A stretch of DNA of 64,000 nt from Litoribacillus peritrichatus. Its GTDB lineage: Bacteria; Pseudomonadota; Gammaproteobacteria; Pseudomonadales; Litoribrevibacteraceae. The position numbers and the translations under genes are program-made. The notes under the pieces are model-generated. The model made no database searches and was not told the DNA's origin. It saw nothing but the letters and a program-made list of their open reading frames with translations. Positions 28,191 through 36,989 of the stretch are shown here, piece by piece. Position 1 is the stretch's first letter. The number at the start of each line of letters is the position of its first letter. The stretch spans positions 558,001-622,000 of the forward strand of contig NZ_BAABBN010000004.1 of assembly GCF_039537985.1 (NCBI RefSeq), written 5' to 3'.

Positions 28191-31100
28191 GTGGTTAAAA
28201 AACCGAATATCCTGGTGGTCTGTTTGGGGTATCGCTTTTTGCAGCCTGCTGTTTGCGACGTTTGTGTATCAGAGTTATTGGCCTACTTATCAACTGAAAG
28301 TGCAGGATAAGTTCAAAGGCTGGATTACCATTGACCGGCCTACAGTCCGTAGCTATTTCCGTAATTCTTTTTGGCTTAATCATACGCCGGATAATGCGTG
28401 GCTGACATTAGCATCGAACGACTATCGTTTATATGTGAATGGGTTTTTGATCGGTGCGAATCAATATTCGATCAATGCTTCCCATGGGTTTACCACCAAA
28501 TTACTACAGAAAGAACAGCGTTTGGTCAGTAATCAACAGTTTATCTTGGCAAGAGCGCCCGAGCTGCAAAAGCGGGCGAATAACGAACATCGAATGGGGC
28601 ATTATTACGATTTAACCCCTTATTTAAGAGCCGGACTGAACAACATCAGCATTGCGTTGCAAGCTGACAGCCAAACCCGATTTACCTTATACGGGCGGAT
28701 TCACACCGATGAGGCCGACTTTCATATCGCGACCGATCCAAACACCTGGAAAGCCCATGATTTAGCGAATTCAGATGTGGCCGGACGTAAGTGGTATGAG
28801 ATTGATTTTCATGACTTTGAGTGGTCCAGCGCTGTGGATGGCGGGCCGATTGAAACCCATATTTACAGTTTTGATATTGAATCGGTCTGGGCTCGTCACT
28901 TTGATCCGCAGCCCATTGTTCTAGATGATTTACCGGGCGGTGATCGGTTGCGAAGCGTCATGCCTCATCGCGGACAATTCAATCACGTTACGGAACTCAG
29001 CAGTTGGTTGCGGATAGAGAGTACCCGGCCATATTCCCTGTTTATTGATGATTTTTTTGTGGGGGATTCTGATGGTGGCGTGTTAAAGGTATTCGATATC
29101 AGCCAATACGTGTCGGATCAGAATCGGTATATTTCGATCACTACTCAGCCGAGTCTGGACGGAGACGACCAGTCTAATTGGATCAAAGTGGACGGTAATG
29201 TGTTAGGCAATCCCGTAGACCCTTTCTTGAATTGGTCTGCGTATATTGGCAATAACGATAATTGGTTGTTGCTGGATAAAAGTTTAAGTCCTCAGGATTG
29301 GCGAGAAGCCAAATACACAGAAACATTCCAAAATAACCCCAAAAGAGATTATATCGCTCAGCCGATTTACAGCGAATTCAGTGTGCAAACCTTCTTCACT
29401 GTTGCGGCTTACTTATTCTTTGTTTTGGTGTGCATTGCGTTGTTCAACCATTTTAAGAAACGTTACCACTATAACAAGTCTCAGGTGTTCAGCTATTGGT
29501 GGCTACTCAGCTTTATAAGTATGGCTGTGGTGATGGTTGAGATATTAAGGATTCGTTTTGTAGAAAGTGATGCCAGCCTGTTTTTTTGGTCCAGTCATGG
29601 GCAACAACTCCTGATTGTTTTTGTGTTGGCCATGTGTGTGTTTGGTTGGTTGTTAAAACGTTTTCCTGAACACGGTCAAGAGTCTGACTCAACACCTCAG
29701 GTTGTCACGCCCGCGACAACCTATAAAAGCGATACGGCCAGCTACATTATTTTGGGTTTCATTATTTTTGTGGGTGTAGTTCTTCGCGTTTATGACATCG
29801 GAATAGAAGATCTTCAGGCGGATGAAAATGTAAGTTGGGATGCTGCACGAGGGATACTTCGCACCGGTGCGCCTGAAGCGGTGTCAGGCATTCTTTATAC
29901 GCGTTCACCCTTGTATCATTATTTGCTGGCGGGCTGGCTTTGGCTTTGGGGGGATGACATCATCGTTGCCCGGTTGTTTTCCGTACTGCCTGCCATCGGC
30001 TCGATGATTATGGCGTTTGTGCTGGTTCGAACCATCACTCACAATCGTTTTTTAGCGTTAGCTACGGCACTTTTCTTTTGTCTGGACAGTTGGCAAATCC
30101 AGATTTCTCACATCATACGCTTTTATCAGCAAATGCAGTTCTTTGGCATGTTGGCGACCTACTTTTTTATTCTGGGATTCATTTGGCAACGGGGTAAACG
30201 CTATCAGGTTGCTTTTTTTATGTCGTGTCTCGCCGGAGCGTTGAGCCAGGAAGTATTTGTGATTGTGTTTCCTGCTTACTCGATTGCTTTTGTATTGTTT
30301 TACAAGAAGTTTGACTGGAAGAACGATCTGCATCTGGTGATTGGCTTTATCACGACCATGCTCATCATCATTATTGATATTTACATATTTACCGTGACTT
30401 GCTTAACCCCGCATGTTTCGGTGGCGACCACCAGTGGCTCAATTTTACAACTTCATTTAAGCAATATAATGGGTTTTTCGAACACTTTTTTGGTGGGGAA
30501 TAACCGTGCTAATTTGTTACTGACGATTGTTGCGTTGATCGGCTTTTTCTTTTGGATTCGTAAAGCCAATAAGATTATCTATCTGTTTTATCTGATGATT
30601 GTTTTAACATTGATTACCGCTACGGTGTTGATCATGCAAATTGCAGCCAGATACTTAATTGTGATTTATCCGTATCTGATCATACTTTGTGTACTTTCCC
30701 TGTATTACGCACCGGCTTATCTTGCGCGTCGGCTCAGCAAAAAAGAAGAACTCAATCTGGTTGATCCGGTGAAGTTATCGCTGCTCAGAAACCGTTGGAT
30801 CACCGCTTCCCGAGTACTCATCTTTGCTACCTTGTTTATCAATTTAGAATTATGGAAAACGCTGGACTCTTATGGTCATCCAAGATTTACCCAGCATGTG
30901 ACTGCGCTTGAGTACATCGCCAAGCACCGGGAAGAACAGGATAAACTCATCAGCGTTCACCCCATGCCGGCAGCCATTTTATTTGGTGGTATTGATTACT
31001 ACCTGATGGATAAAGTTTTTTTTGATGAGCTGTATGTGGTGGATCATGGGGCCGTGGATCGCTGGTCAGGGGGTGTTCTGGTGTCCAACATCGATAAAAT

Positions 31101-31308
31101 GCGAGAGGTGTTTTTGCGGCATGACCGGGTTTGGGTGGTGCTGGATGAGCTGGAAATGCGCAATTTATCGCTGGAGCTGCGTGATTTTATCCGTGAGTCC
31201 ACGGTAATTCAGAAAGAGTACTTTGGGGTTGAAGTCATTCTTTGGGATAAAACCCATGGCAAGTTGGCCATGATTAACGACCGGGGAGGGGCTTATAACC
31301 GTTATTGA
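28150..31308 (+). CDS. Very large GT39/PMT-like membrane glycosyltransferase with N-terminal extracytoplasmic domains
   Basis: A 1052-residue membrane protein. One helix near residues 25-43 leads into about 370 mostly beta-rich residues that look extracytoplasmic and may be two carbohydrate-binding-like modules (LTLASNDYRLYVNGFLIGA; ESTRPYSLFIDDFFVGDSDG). Membrane segments near 420-500 follow, then the GT39/ArnT-like core: the acidic loop DLQADENVSWDAARGIL, YTRSPLYHYLLAGWLWLWG, and SHIIRFYQQMQFFGMLATYF. Such enzymes move a sugar from a polyprenyl phosphate to protein or lipid outside the cytoplasm, and here GT2 could supply that donor. It is about twice the size of ArnT/PMT because of the N-domain. 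Start ATG 28150 has GAGG upstream and overlaps the previous gene. Confidence 0.8.
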   Translation: MKSIVIQSSQNLGRWLKNRISWWSVWGIAFCSLLFATFVYQSYWPTYQLKVQDKFKGWITIDRPTVRSYFRNSFWLNHTPDNAWLTLASNDYRLYVNGFLIGANQYSINASHGFTTKLLQKEQRLVSNQQFILARAPELQKRANNEHRMGHYYDLTPYLRAGLNNISIALQADSQTRFTLYGRIHTDEADFHIATDPNTWKAHDLANSDVAGRKWYEIDFHDFEWSSAVDGGPIETHIYSFDIESVWARHFDPQPIVLDDLPGGDRLRSVMPHRGQFNHVTELSSWLRIESTRPYSLFIDDFFVGDSDGGVLKVFDISQYVSDQNRYISITTQPSLDGDDQSNWIKVDGNVLGNPVDPFLNWSAYIGNNDNWLLLDKSLSPQDWREAKYTETFQNNPKRDYIAQPIYSEFSVQTFFTVAAYLFFVLVCIALFNHFKKRYHYNKSQVFSYWWLLSFISMAVVMVEILRIRFVESDASLFFWSSHGQQLLIVFVLAMCVFGWLLKRFPEHGQESDSTPQVVTPATTYKSDTASYIILGFIIFVGVVLRVYDIGIEDLQADENVSWDAARGILRTGAPEAVSGILYTRSPLYHYLLAGWLWLWGDDIIVARLFSVLPAIGSMIMAFVLVRTITHNRFLALATALFFCLDSWQIQISHIIRFYQQMQFFGMLATYFFILGFIWQRGKRYQVAFFMSCLAGALSQEVFVIVFPAYSIAFVLFYKKFDWKNDLHLVIGFITTMLIIIIDIYIFTVTCLTPHVSVATTSGSILQLHLSNIMGFSNTFLVGNNRANLLLTIVALIGFFFWIRKANKIIYLFYLMIVLTLITATVLIMQIAARYLIVIYPYLIILCVLSLYYAPAYLARRLSKKEELNLVDPVKLSLLRNRWITASRVLIFATLFINLELWKTLDSYGHPRFTQHVTALEYIAKHREEQDKLISVHPMPAAILFGGIDYYLMDKVFFDELYVVDHGAVDRWSGGVLVSNIDKMREVFLRHDRVWVVLDELEMRNLSLELRDFIRESTVIQKEYFGVEVILWDKTHGKLAMINDRGGAYNRY

Positions 31309-31340
31309 TGGGTCTTTGACTGATTGCGGATGATGAGTTC

Positions 31341-32684
31341 ATGAACAGGGTGCATAGCATGGGAAATGTTTTGGCTTACCTATATAGGTTGGTTCTCGTC
31401 TGGCTTTTGTGTCTTACCGTTGTCTTTGCATCTGAATTTGATGCCACAAACCCAACGCACCTCAAACAACTGAAACTTAAATACAAGCAGGCTGAGATCA
31501 GATACAAAACCTTGAGGCAAAAGCCAGTCCATTTAAGTGAGGTTGAGCAGATGGTTGCAATGATTCAGCAAGCGAAAGCCAGTCAACAATACTCGCAGCT
31601 GAATGATTTGTTGTCTGACTTTTTAATTCAGCTCGATGCTCTGGAAAATACCAACGCTCAACAAGTTGAGTCGAGCACAGCCCTTAACACTAAACCTAGA
31701 GGCGAAAGTGATGCGTCGCCTGATATTAAGTCAGTGGAAAGCCAATGGTTAGCTCGGCTTAAAGCCAGACCTTATTTTCTCAAACTGCATCAAATAAAAG
31801 GTGCTGCGAGCCATATCAATCAACATGGGGCGATGAGCCGTAACCTAACTTCCTTTTCAGACGTAGCCGCGCAACGGGATGCGCTTTGGGTCCTGCGAAA
31901 TGGGATATTAGCTCAGGATCAAGCTGTGGTTGCGAAAGCGGTGTTGGCGTTGGAATACGCTTTTGAGTATCAAACCTCAGAAGGGAATTTCAGCAATGGC
32001 CGAGGTGTCAGTGCCCGGACGGCAGTGGGCGTGGATGCTTTTTATTTATACGCATTGGGCTATGCGTATCAGCTGTTAGGGGCTGACGGTCGGTTTCCAA
32101 CATCATATCAGCGACTCGATGGTCATCGATCATCCTGGCAGAAAGCCATTTCATGGTTAGCAAATAATTCTGCGGAACTGTATCGGCAGGATAAGCACAC
32201 GCCGAACCGGTTGCTGTTTGATGCGATGGCGTTTTCTTTTGCGAATCATGCAATGCCCGATGCAAACCTAAAGAAGTTAGGACGCACTTACTTACAGAGA
32301 GCGCTTTATGCGCAAAGAGACGATGGCGCTTTTATTGAGAAGGGCGGGCATGATTCCAGCTATCAAGCCGTATGTTTATTGAATTTAAGTTGGTTGGCTT
32401 TGTATTCCGAGGACTCGCAAGAAAAAGTTGAAATTCAACAAGCGCTGACAAAAGGTGCGGCCTGGCTGGCGGCCAGAATTTCAGCGAAAGGCGAAGTTTC
32501 CAAACGGGGAAATACCCGAACGGGGTCTGGCCAGGAGATTCAATCCGGTAAAGAAAAAGACATCAATTACCCGGAAGTTGCACTCAGTTTGTATTATGCG
32601 TCTGAGCTGTTGAACCAGCCTGAATATGCAGACAAAGCGGATAAAGTGGTGGCTTTTGCATTGGCATATTACGGCTATGATTAG
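31341..32684 (+). CDS. Secreted protein with alpha/alpha-toroid-like C-domain, unknown function
   Basis: A 447-residue protein with a signal peptide (LVWLLCLTVVFASE), a charged helical/linker N-region and a C-terminal half (about 170-447) of helical hairpins reminiscent of alpha/alpha toroids in polysaccharide lyases and terpene cyclases (DAFYLYALGYAYQLLGADGR; DGAFIEKGGHDSSYQAVCLL). I see no certain catalytic set. As the last gene of the glycan locus it may trim or bind the glycan in the periplasm. The start could be Met 31341 or 31359. Confidence 0.65.
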   Translation: MNRVHSMGNVLAYLYRLVLVWLLCLTVVFASEFDATNPTHLKQLKLKYKQAEIRYKTLRQKPVHLSEVEQMVAMIQQAKASQQYSQLNDLLSDFLIQLDALENTNAQQVESSTALNTKPRGESDASPDIKSVESQWLARLKARPYFLKLHQIKGAASHINQHGAMSRNLTSFSDVAAQRDALWVLRNGILAQDQAVVAKAVLALEYAFEYQTSEGNFSNGRGVSARTAVGVDAFYLYALGYAYQLLGADGRFPTSYQRLDGHRSSWQKAISWLANNSAELYRQDKHTPNRLLFDAMAFSFANHAMPDANLKKLGRTYLQRALYAQRDDGAFIEKGGHDSSYQAVCLLNLSWLALYSEDSQEKVEIQQALTKGAAWLAARISAKGEVSKRGNTRTGSGQEIQSGKEKDINYPEVALSLYYASELLNQPEYADKADKVVAFALAYYGYD

Positions 32685-32854
32685 ATACTTTTCTAATACC
32701 TTTGATTTAATTCTGTGAGTCCTTAGGTGGAGAAGATGATTAAAGGTCACTTTTGCATCTTGTTTTGAATCTTTGCATTGTATAGCCTTGTGATCAGCAC
32801 TTTGGAACACAGCAAATACATACAACAAAACTACAACAAGAATAAGAGTAGACC

Positions 32855-33562
32855 ATGCGAGACAAGTATAAGTATATTGGCCCCCTGTATGATTTCTTAA
32901 GCAGCATTTATGGTGGTGAATCCATTCATGATTGTAAACGCGCCATGCTAACGGAAGAAAACGTAAAAGCCGGCGATAAGATTTTAATTGCAGGTGCTGG
33001 CCATGGTAAGGATGCCATTCGTGCTGCAGAACTCGGCGCAGATGTCACCGTGGTTGATCTGTCTGAAACCATGCTCATTAAATTGAAGCAAGCGTTTGAA
33101 AAACACCCCGGCAACCTCAACGTAAATGTGGTTCATGCCGATATCCTCACCTTCGAAGAATATGAAACCTACGATATGGTGATTGCGAACTTCTTCCTGA
33201 ATGTTTTTTATGAAGACTTCATGGAAAAGATTACTGATCACCTGATCAAATGCACCAAGCAAGGTGGCAAGTTTGTCATTGGTGACTTTGCGTATCCGAA
33301 TGGCAATCCAATCAGTAATACCATCCAAAAAGGGTACTGGTACACGGCTGCACTGATCTTTTATGTGACCTCTGATAACGCTATTCATGAAATTTACAAC
33401 TACACCGAGTTGATGAAATCCAAGGGGCTGGAGGTATCAGAAACTAAGCACTATCGTTACTTGGGCATGAATTGTTATGCCTCTGTGATGGGCACCAAAG
33501 TGGTTGCCTCTGACCTGAGTGCAGAAACTAAGACCGAGCAACCGGAAGAAGCGACAGCTTAA
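32855..33562 (+). CDS. Class I SAM-dependent methyltransferase
   Basis: A 235-residue methyltransferase. Motif I is ILIAGAGHGKDAIRAAELGA with VTVVDLSETML following, and the motif near IANFFLNVFYEDF is like UbiE/small-molecule methyltransferases. The C-terminal 20 residues are acidic and low-complexity. The substrate is unknown. It sits between the glycan locus and ubiT, with its own 170-bp leader and terminator. Confidence 0.82.
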   Translation: MRDKYKYIGPLYDFLSSIYGGESIHDCKRAMLTEENVKAGDKILIAGAGHGKDAIRAAELGADVTVVDLSETMLIKLKQAFEKHPGNLNVNVVHADILTFEEYETYDMVIANFFLNVFYEDFMEKITDHLIKCTKQGGKFVIGDFAYPNGNPISNTIQKGYWYTAALIFYVTSDNAIHEIYNYTELMKSKGLEVSETKHYRYLGMNCYASVMGTKVVASDLSAETKTEQPEEATA

Positions 33563-33622
33563 ATAATCGACTGCGTAAGCAATCGTCAGCTGTTTAGCGT
33601 CAGAAGCTAAAAGTCTTTTCTC

Positions 33623-33671
33623 AAAAGCCGAGTTTTACTTTGTATTGTTCATACAAGGTTGCTCGGCTTTT
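33623..33671. terminator. Bidirectional terminator between methyltransferase and ubiT
   Basis: AAAAGCCGAG pairs with CTCGGCTTTT around an inner TTGTAT/ATACAA stem. It has T tracts on both strands, serving both converging genes. Confidence 0.85.
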
Positions 33672-33678
33672 CTATATT

Positions 33679-34308
33679 TTACGGATGTTTTGCCGGGGAC
33701 GTTGTCATCAATGGCTCTTGATGGTTCAGCGCGTCGGAAACAGAATTCACAGATTTCATGGCCCAGTTTTGAAACTGAATGACCTTCGGTAATATTTGAT
33801 CCTGCAAGACTCGCACAGCCTTTGGCATTTGAGCCGGGTCTATGGCATCCAGTAAATTTTTCACTTCATGACCTAATTCGGTATCCCCCAATATTAACAA
33901 TTGTCTCTGGAAGAACAGGGTGTCCGGATCAATTTCTCGCGACAGAATTTTTATGAGTGCTGAACTGTTACCCCGAATTTCCGTATCGGCATTAGGGGAA
34001 TGAGTGATGATCAGCTTGCGGTTTTGATCTAGCCCCAGGCACCAGCTGAATTGCGCGTCGGTAATGGTGATTTTAACTTTTCGATCAATTAAGGCATCAA
34101 AATCCCCTTCTTTGATGGCTTCTTTCAGGACTTCGTTCAAGGCTTTCTGAAGGACAACCCTTTGTAATGCCTCCGGTGTGTGTCTGACTGGAGCTGCTGC
34201 GTAATAAGCCGGGCGTTTTACGACATCAATGGGGGTTGGTAACCGTCTGATCAATTGGTTCGGACGCGCCAATTGGTGCGCCAGGTTGGCAAAATTAATC
34301 GGCAACAT
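33679..34308 (-). CDS. ubiT: Ubiquinone biosynthesis accessory factor UbiT (SCP2 domain)
   Basis: A 209-residue SCP2 lipid-binding-domain protein. The signature DPDTLFFQRQLLILGDTELG, followed by VKNLLDAIDPAQMPKAV, matches E. coli UbiT (YhbT) closely. UbiT binds ubiquinone precursors and is needed for O2-independent ubiquinone synthesis with UbiU/UbiV. ATG 34308, with AAGGAG nine bases upstream, is preferred over TTG 34317. It is divergent from ubiUV and shares an FNR box with them. A TTTAAT -10 at 34343-34338 (read on the minus strand) sits at class II spacing from that box. Confidence 0.9.
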   Translation of the reverse strand: MLPINFANLAHQLARPNQLIRRLPTPIDVVKRPAYYAAAPVRHTPEALQRVVLQKALNEVLKEAIKEGDFDALIDRKVKITITDAQFSWCLGLDQNRKLIITHSPNADTEIRGNSSALIKILSREIDPDTLFFQRQLLILGDTELGHEVKNLLDAIDPAQMPKAVRVLQDQILPKVIQFQNWAMKSVNSVSDALNHQEPLMTTSPAKHP

Positions 34309-34365
34309 CTTGTGCAACTCCTTGTTGAATTTGGCCTATTAAAACGGAAATGGCCTAGCCGGGTG

Positions 34366-34379
34366 TTGATGTGTATCAA
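34366..34379. promoter_or_regulatory. Perfect FNR/Anr box between ubiT and ubiUV
   Basis: TTGATGTGTATCAA matches TTGATNNNNATCAA exactly. The centre (34372.5) is 34.5 bp from the end of a TTTAAT -10 for ubiT, the spacing of an FNR class II activator site. Toward ubiU a weaker TAAGGT lies at the matching distance (34402-34407). Confidence 0.85.
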
Positions 34380-34503
34380 CTTGGAAGGAGGCTTTGTGGA
34401 GTAAGGTGTGTGTCCATTGATATACCTGATTGAATTGGTCGGAAAAGCCATAGGTGCTGGGCTGGTTCGTTAATATCCCATTTATGTAAGCGAGATAAAC
34501 ACA

Positions 34504-35499
34504 ATGGAATTGGTATGCCCGGCAGGCAGTCTCCCTGCGTTTCAACAGGCCGTAGATCATGGCGCAGATGCGGTCTTTATCGGTTTTAAAGATAACACCA
34601 ATGCTCGTCATTTTGCGGGTTTAAATTTTGATGATCGAAAAGCACGTAAAGCGCTGGAATACGCTCGCTCTAAGGGCGTGAAGTTATATGTTGCGATCAA
34701 TACCTATGCTCAGGAAGCCAACTGGCAACGTTGGCAAGACGCCGTTAATAAAGCGGTGGATTTTGGTGCCGATGCATTGATTGCTGCGGATGTCAGCGTG
34801 ATGGACTATGCCTCTGAGCATCACCCAAATTTGAATATTCATCTCTCGGTTCAGGGGTCTGCCACCAATTATGCGGCCCTAGAGTTTTATGTGGATCGCT
34901 TCAACATTAAACGGGCGGTGTTGCCCAGAGTGTTATCTCTTAAACAGGTTCAGCAAGTGGCGGCTTCCAAGAAAGTGGATGTGGAGGTCTTTGGTTTTGG
35001 CAGCCTTTGCATTATGGCGGAAGGTCGGTGTTATTTATCTTCTTATATGACCGGAGAATCTCCTAACACCCAAGGCGTTTGTTCTCCCGCCAAGTTTGTG
35101 GAATGGAGGCAAGAAGGGGATGTGCTGGAATCTCGCTTGAATGATGTGTTGATTGATCGTTACCAACCGGATGAGAAAGCTGGCTATCCCACCTTGTGTA
35201 AGGGCCGTTTCGAAACCGAAGGAAAGACTTATCACACCCTCGAAGAACCCACCAGTTTGAACACCCTGAATATCTTACCCGAGTTAAATAAAGCGGGTGT
35301 GAAGGCCATTAAAATTGAAGGCCGCCAACGAAGCCCTGCTTACGTTGCAAAAGTGGTGTCTATCTGGCGCCAGGCCATTGATAGGATGAAAGCCAATCCG
35401 GAACAGTTTGAAACGGATGAACAGTGGATGAAAGAGTTGGCTGGTTTTTCGGAAGGCTCACAAACCACACTTGGAGCGTACTCCAGACCTTGGCAATAG
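34504..35499 (+). CDS. ubiU: UbiU, U32-family protein of O2-independent ubiquinone hydroxylation
   Basis: A 331-residue protein nearly collinear with E. coli UbiU (YhbU): MELVCPAGSLPAFQQAVDHG, NARHFAGLNF, GESPNTQGVCSPAKF and EEPTSLNTLNILPEL. The four Fe-S ligands fall at Cys169, Cys176, Cys193 and Cys232, the same positions as in E. coli. With UbiV it forms the heterodimer that hydroxylates the quinone ring from prephenate without oxygen. First gene of the ubiUV operon. Confidence 0.95.
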   Translation: MELVCPAGSLPAFQQAVDHGADAVFIGFKDNTNARHFAGLNFDDRKARKALEYARSKGVKLYVAINTYAQEANWQRWQDAVNKAVDFGADALIAADVSVMDYASEHHPNLNIHLSVQGSATNYAALEFYVDRFNIKRAVLPRVLSLKQVQQVAASKKVDVEVFGFGSLCIMAEGRCYLSSYMTGESPNTQGVCSPAKFVEWRQEGDVLESRLNDVLIDRYQPDEKAGYPTLCKGRFETEGKTYHTLEEPTSLNTLNILPELNKAGVKAIKIEGRQRSPAYVAKVVSIWRQAIDRMKANPEQFETDEQWMKELAGFSEGSQTTLGAYSRPWQ

Positions 35500-35522
35500 A
35501 TGAATAAATATAGGTGGATGAA

Positions 35523-36425
35523 ATGAAAATATCGTTGGCTCCTATCAGTTATTTTTGGGAAAAACAGGCTGTATTTGAATTTTACGAAGCAGCCGCCGAA
35601 TCGGATGCAGACATCATTTATTTGGGTGAAACAGTCTGCTCTAAGCGTCGTCAGTTGAGGTTGGATGATTGGTTCGAAATTGCAGCTCAGCTTCAGGACA
35701 AAGGCAAAGAGGTGGTGCTTTCTACATTGGCTTTGATCGAAGCTGAGTCTGAGCTTCATGCACTGAAGCAGTTATGCCACAAATCGGTGGATCAAGGTTA
35801 TTTGGTGGAAGCGAATGACATGGCCGCCATTAAATTTTTGAGCGATGCTAAGCACTATTTTGTGGCGGGTAATGCCCTGAACATATACAACGCGCGCAGT
35901 TTGAAAGTCATCGCTGAAGCCGGTGCCATTCGTTGGCAGCCACCGTTGGAATTGTCGGGTGATGGTTTGGAGGATATCGTCTCAGGTTACCGAGCTTTAG
36001 AGAATGAGGATGATCAAACCATAGAAACAGAGATTTTGGGGTATGGTCACATGACCTTAGCGTATTCGGCCCGATGCTATACCGCCAGAGCTTACGACTT
36101 CCCGAAAGATCAATGCAAATTCATTTGTTTGGATCACCCCCAGGGGATGAAAACCAAGAGCCAGGATGGTCTGGAAATCTTTACTCTGAACGGCATTCAA
36201 ACCCAGTCTGGAAAGTGCCAGAATCTGCTCAATCAGTGGCAGGATACTCGGGAGCGAGGCGTTGATATCATTCGCATTACACCGGAAGACAGCAACTGCC
36301 TCGACATTGTTCAGCAATTAAGTAATGCCATCAAAGCGGACAAATCGGATGTATTGCCAATCACCGAACAGCACTGTAATGGCTACTGGAACCGAATCTC
36401 AGGCATGGAAATAGCGGAGGTATGA
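35523..36425 (+). CDS. ubiV: UbiV, partner of UbiU
   Basis: A 300-residue U32-family protein. The Fe-S cluster cysteines are Cys39 (GETVCSKRR), Cys185 (SARCYTARA), Cys198 and Cys202 (DQCKFICLD), matching the E. coli UbiV pattern. Start ATG 35523 is chosen because AGGTGG ends six bases before it and the cysteine numbering then fits; the upstream GTG 35514 is rejected. It lies 23 bp after ubiU in one operon. Confidence 0.93.
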   Translation: MKISLAPISYFWEKQAVFEFYEAAAESDADIIYLGETVCSKRRQLRLDDWFEIAAQLQDKGKEVVLSTLALIEAESELHALKQLCHKSVDQGYLVEANDMAAIKFLSDAKHYFVAGNALNIYNARSLKVIAEAGAIRWQPPLELSGDGLEDIVSGYRALENEDDQTIETEILGYGHMTLAYSARCYTARAYDFPKDQCKFICLDHPQGMKTKSQDGLEIFTLNGIQTQSGKCQNLLNQWQDTRERGVDIIRITPEDSNCLDIVQQLSNAIKADKSDVLPITEQHCNGYWNRISGMEIAEV

Positions 36426-36681
36426 GCCTTCCTGGGGCGCGTGAGTTTTGCGTGTTCTTTGTGTGTTTTGTGATTAATGGGAGAGGTGGCCAGTGTGGAT
36501 GTCTGTTTGTTATTGTATGTTTTCCGTTGTTAGCGGCACACCGAGCCTCTACTTCACGCTTACCGCTTGAAGTTCAAAGCTGCTAAGTAAGCAGAGAGAT
36601 TAGGTGACGCACCTACAGGATTGATCGCGCCGCTCCTGCACATCCATGTGCTCGCGGCATATCGTTCATCCTGAACATAAG

Positions 36682-36707
36682 AACCCTGGCTTCGGCTGGG
36701 GTTTTTT
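36682..36707 (+). terminator. Terminator after ubiUV
   Basis: AACCCTGGC, a TTCG tetraloop, then GCTGGGGTT and a T run. The 250 bp before it (36426-36681) hold no gene that I can see, only short inverted repeats such as CTTCA/TGAAG. It also marks the outer edge of the integron. Confidence 0.8.
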
Positions 36708-36825
36708 GTGCCTACTATAAATTCAATATGTGGCTTAAATCATCCAGAGGGCTTTGAACGGAATTGCCGCCTCGATTCAAAACGTGAGTATAAATTTGAG
36801 TGGTTTTGACATCCGAATGCCCTAA

Positions 36826-36871
36826 CTGCTCCTGAACCGTTCTGATGTCTGCTCCTGAACCGTTCTGATGT
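36826..36871. repeat. 23-bp perfect tandem duplication in intI
   Basis: CTGCTCCTGAACCGTTCTGATGT occurs twice (36826-36848, 36849-36871), followed by a partial CTGCTCC. Because 23 is not a multiple of three, it shifts the integrase frame just after the HxxR box. Confidence 0.95.
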
Positions 36872-36979
36872 CTGCTCCGCGCTCTAACAGGTGTGTAGCA
36901 AAACTGTGTCTGAGTGAATGACAAGATGCAGCTTTCTGAATACCTGCTTCATAAATGGCACGCTTTACAGCTTTTTGAA

Positions 36980-36989
36980 NNNNNNNNNN
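36980..36989. other. Assembly gap (10 N) inside intI
   Basis: Ten N bases, a placeholder of unknown true length. About a dozen residues between RRTQI and the FKKAVKRAI-like helix are missing. Confidence 0.98.
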
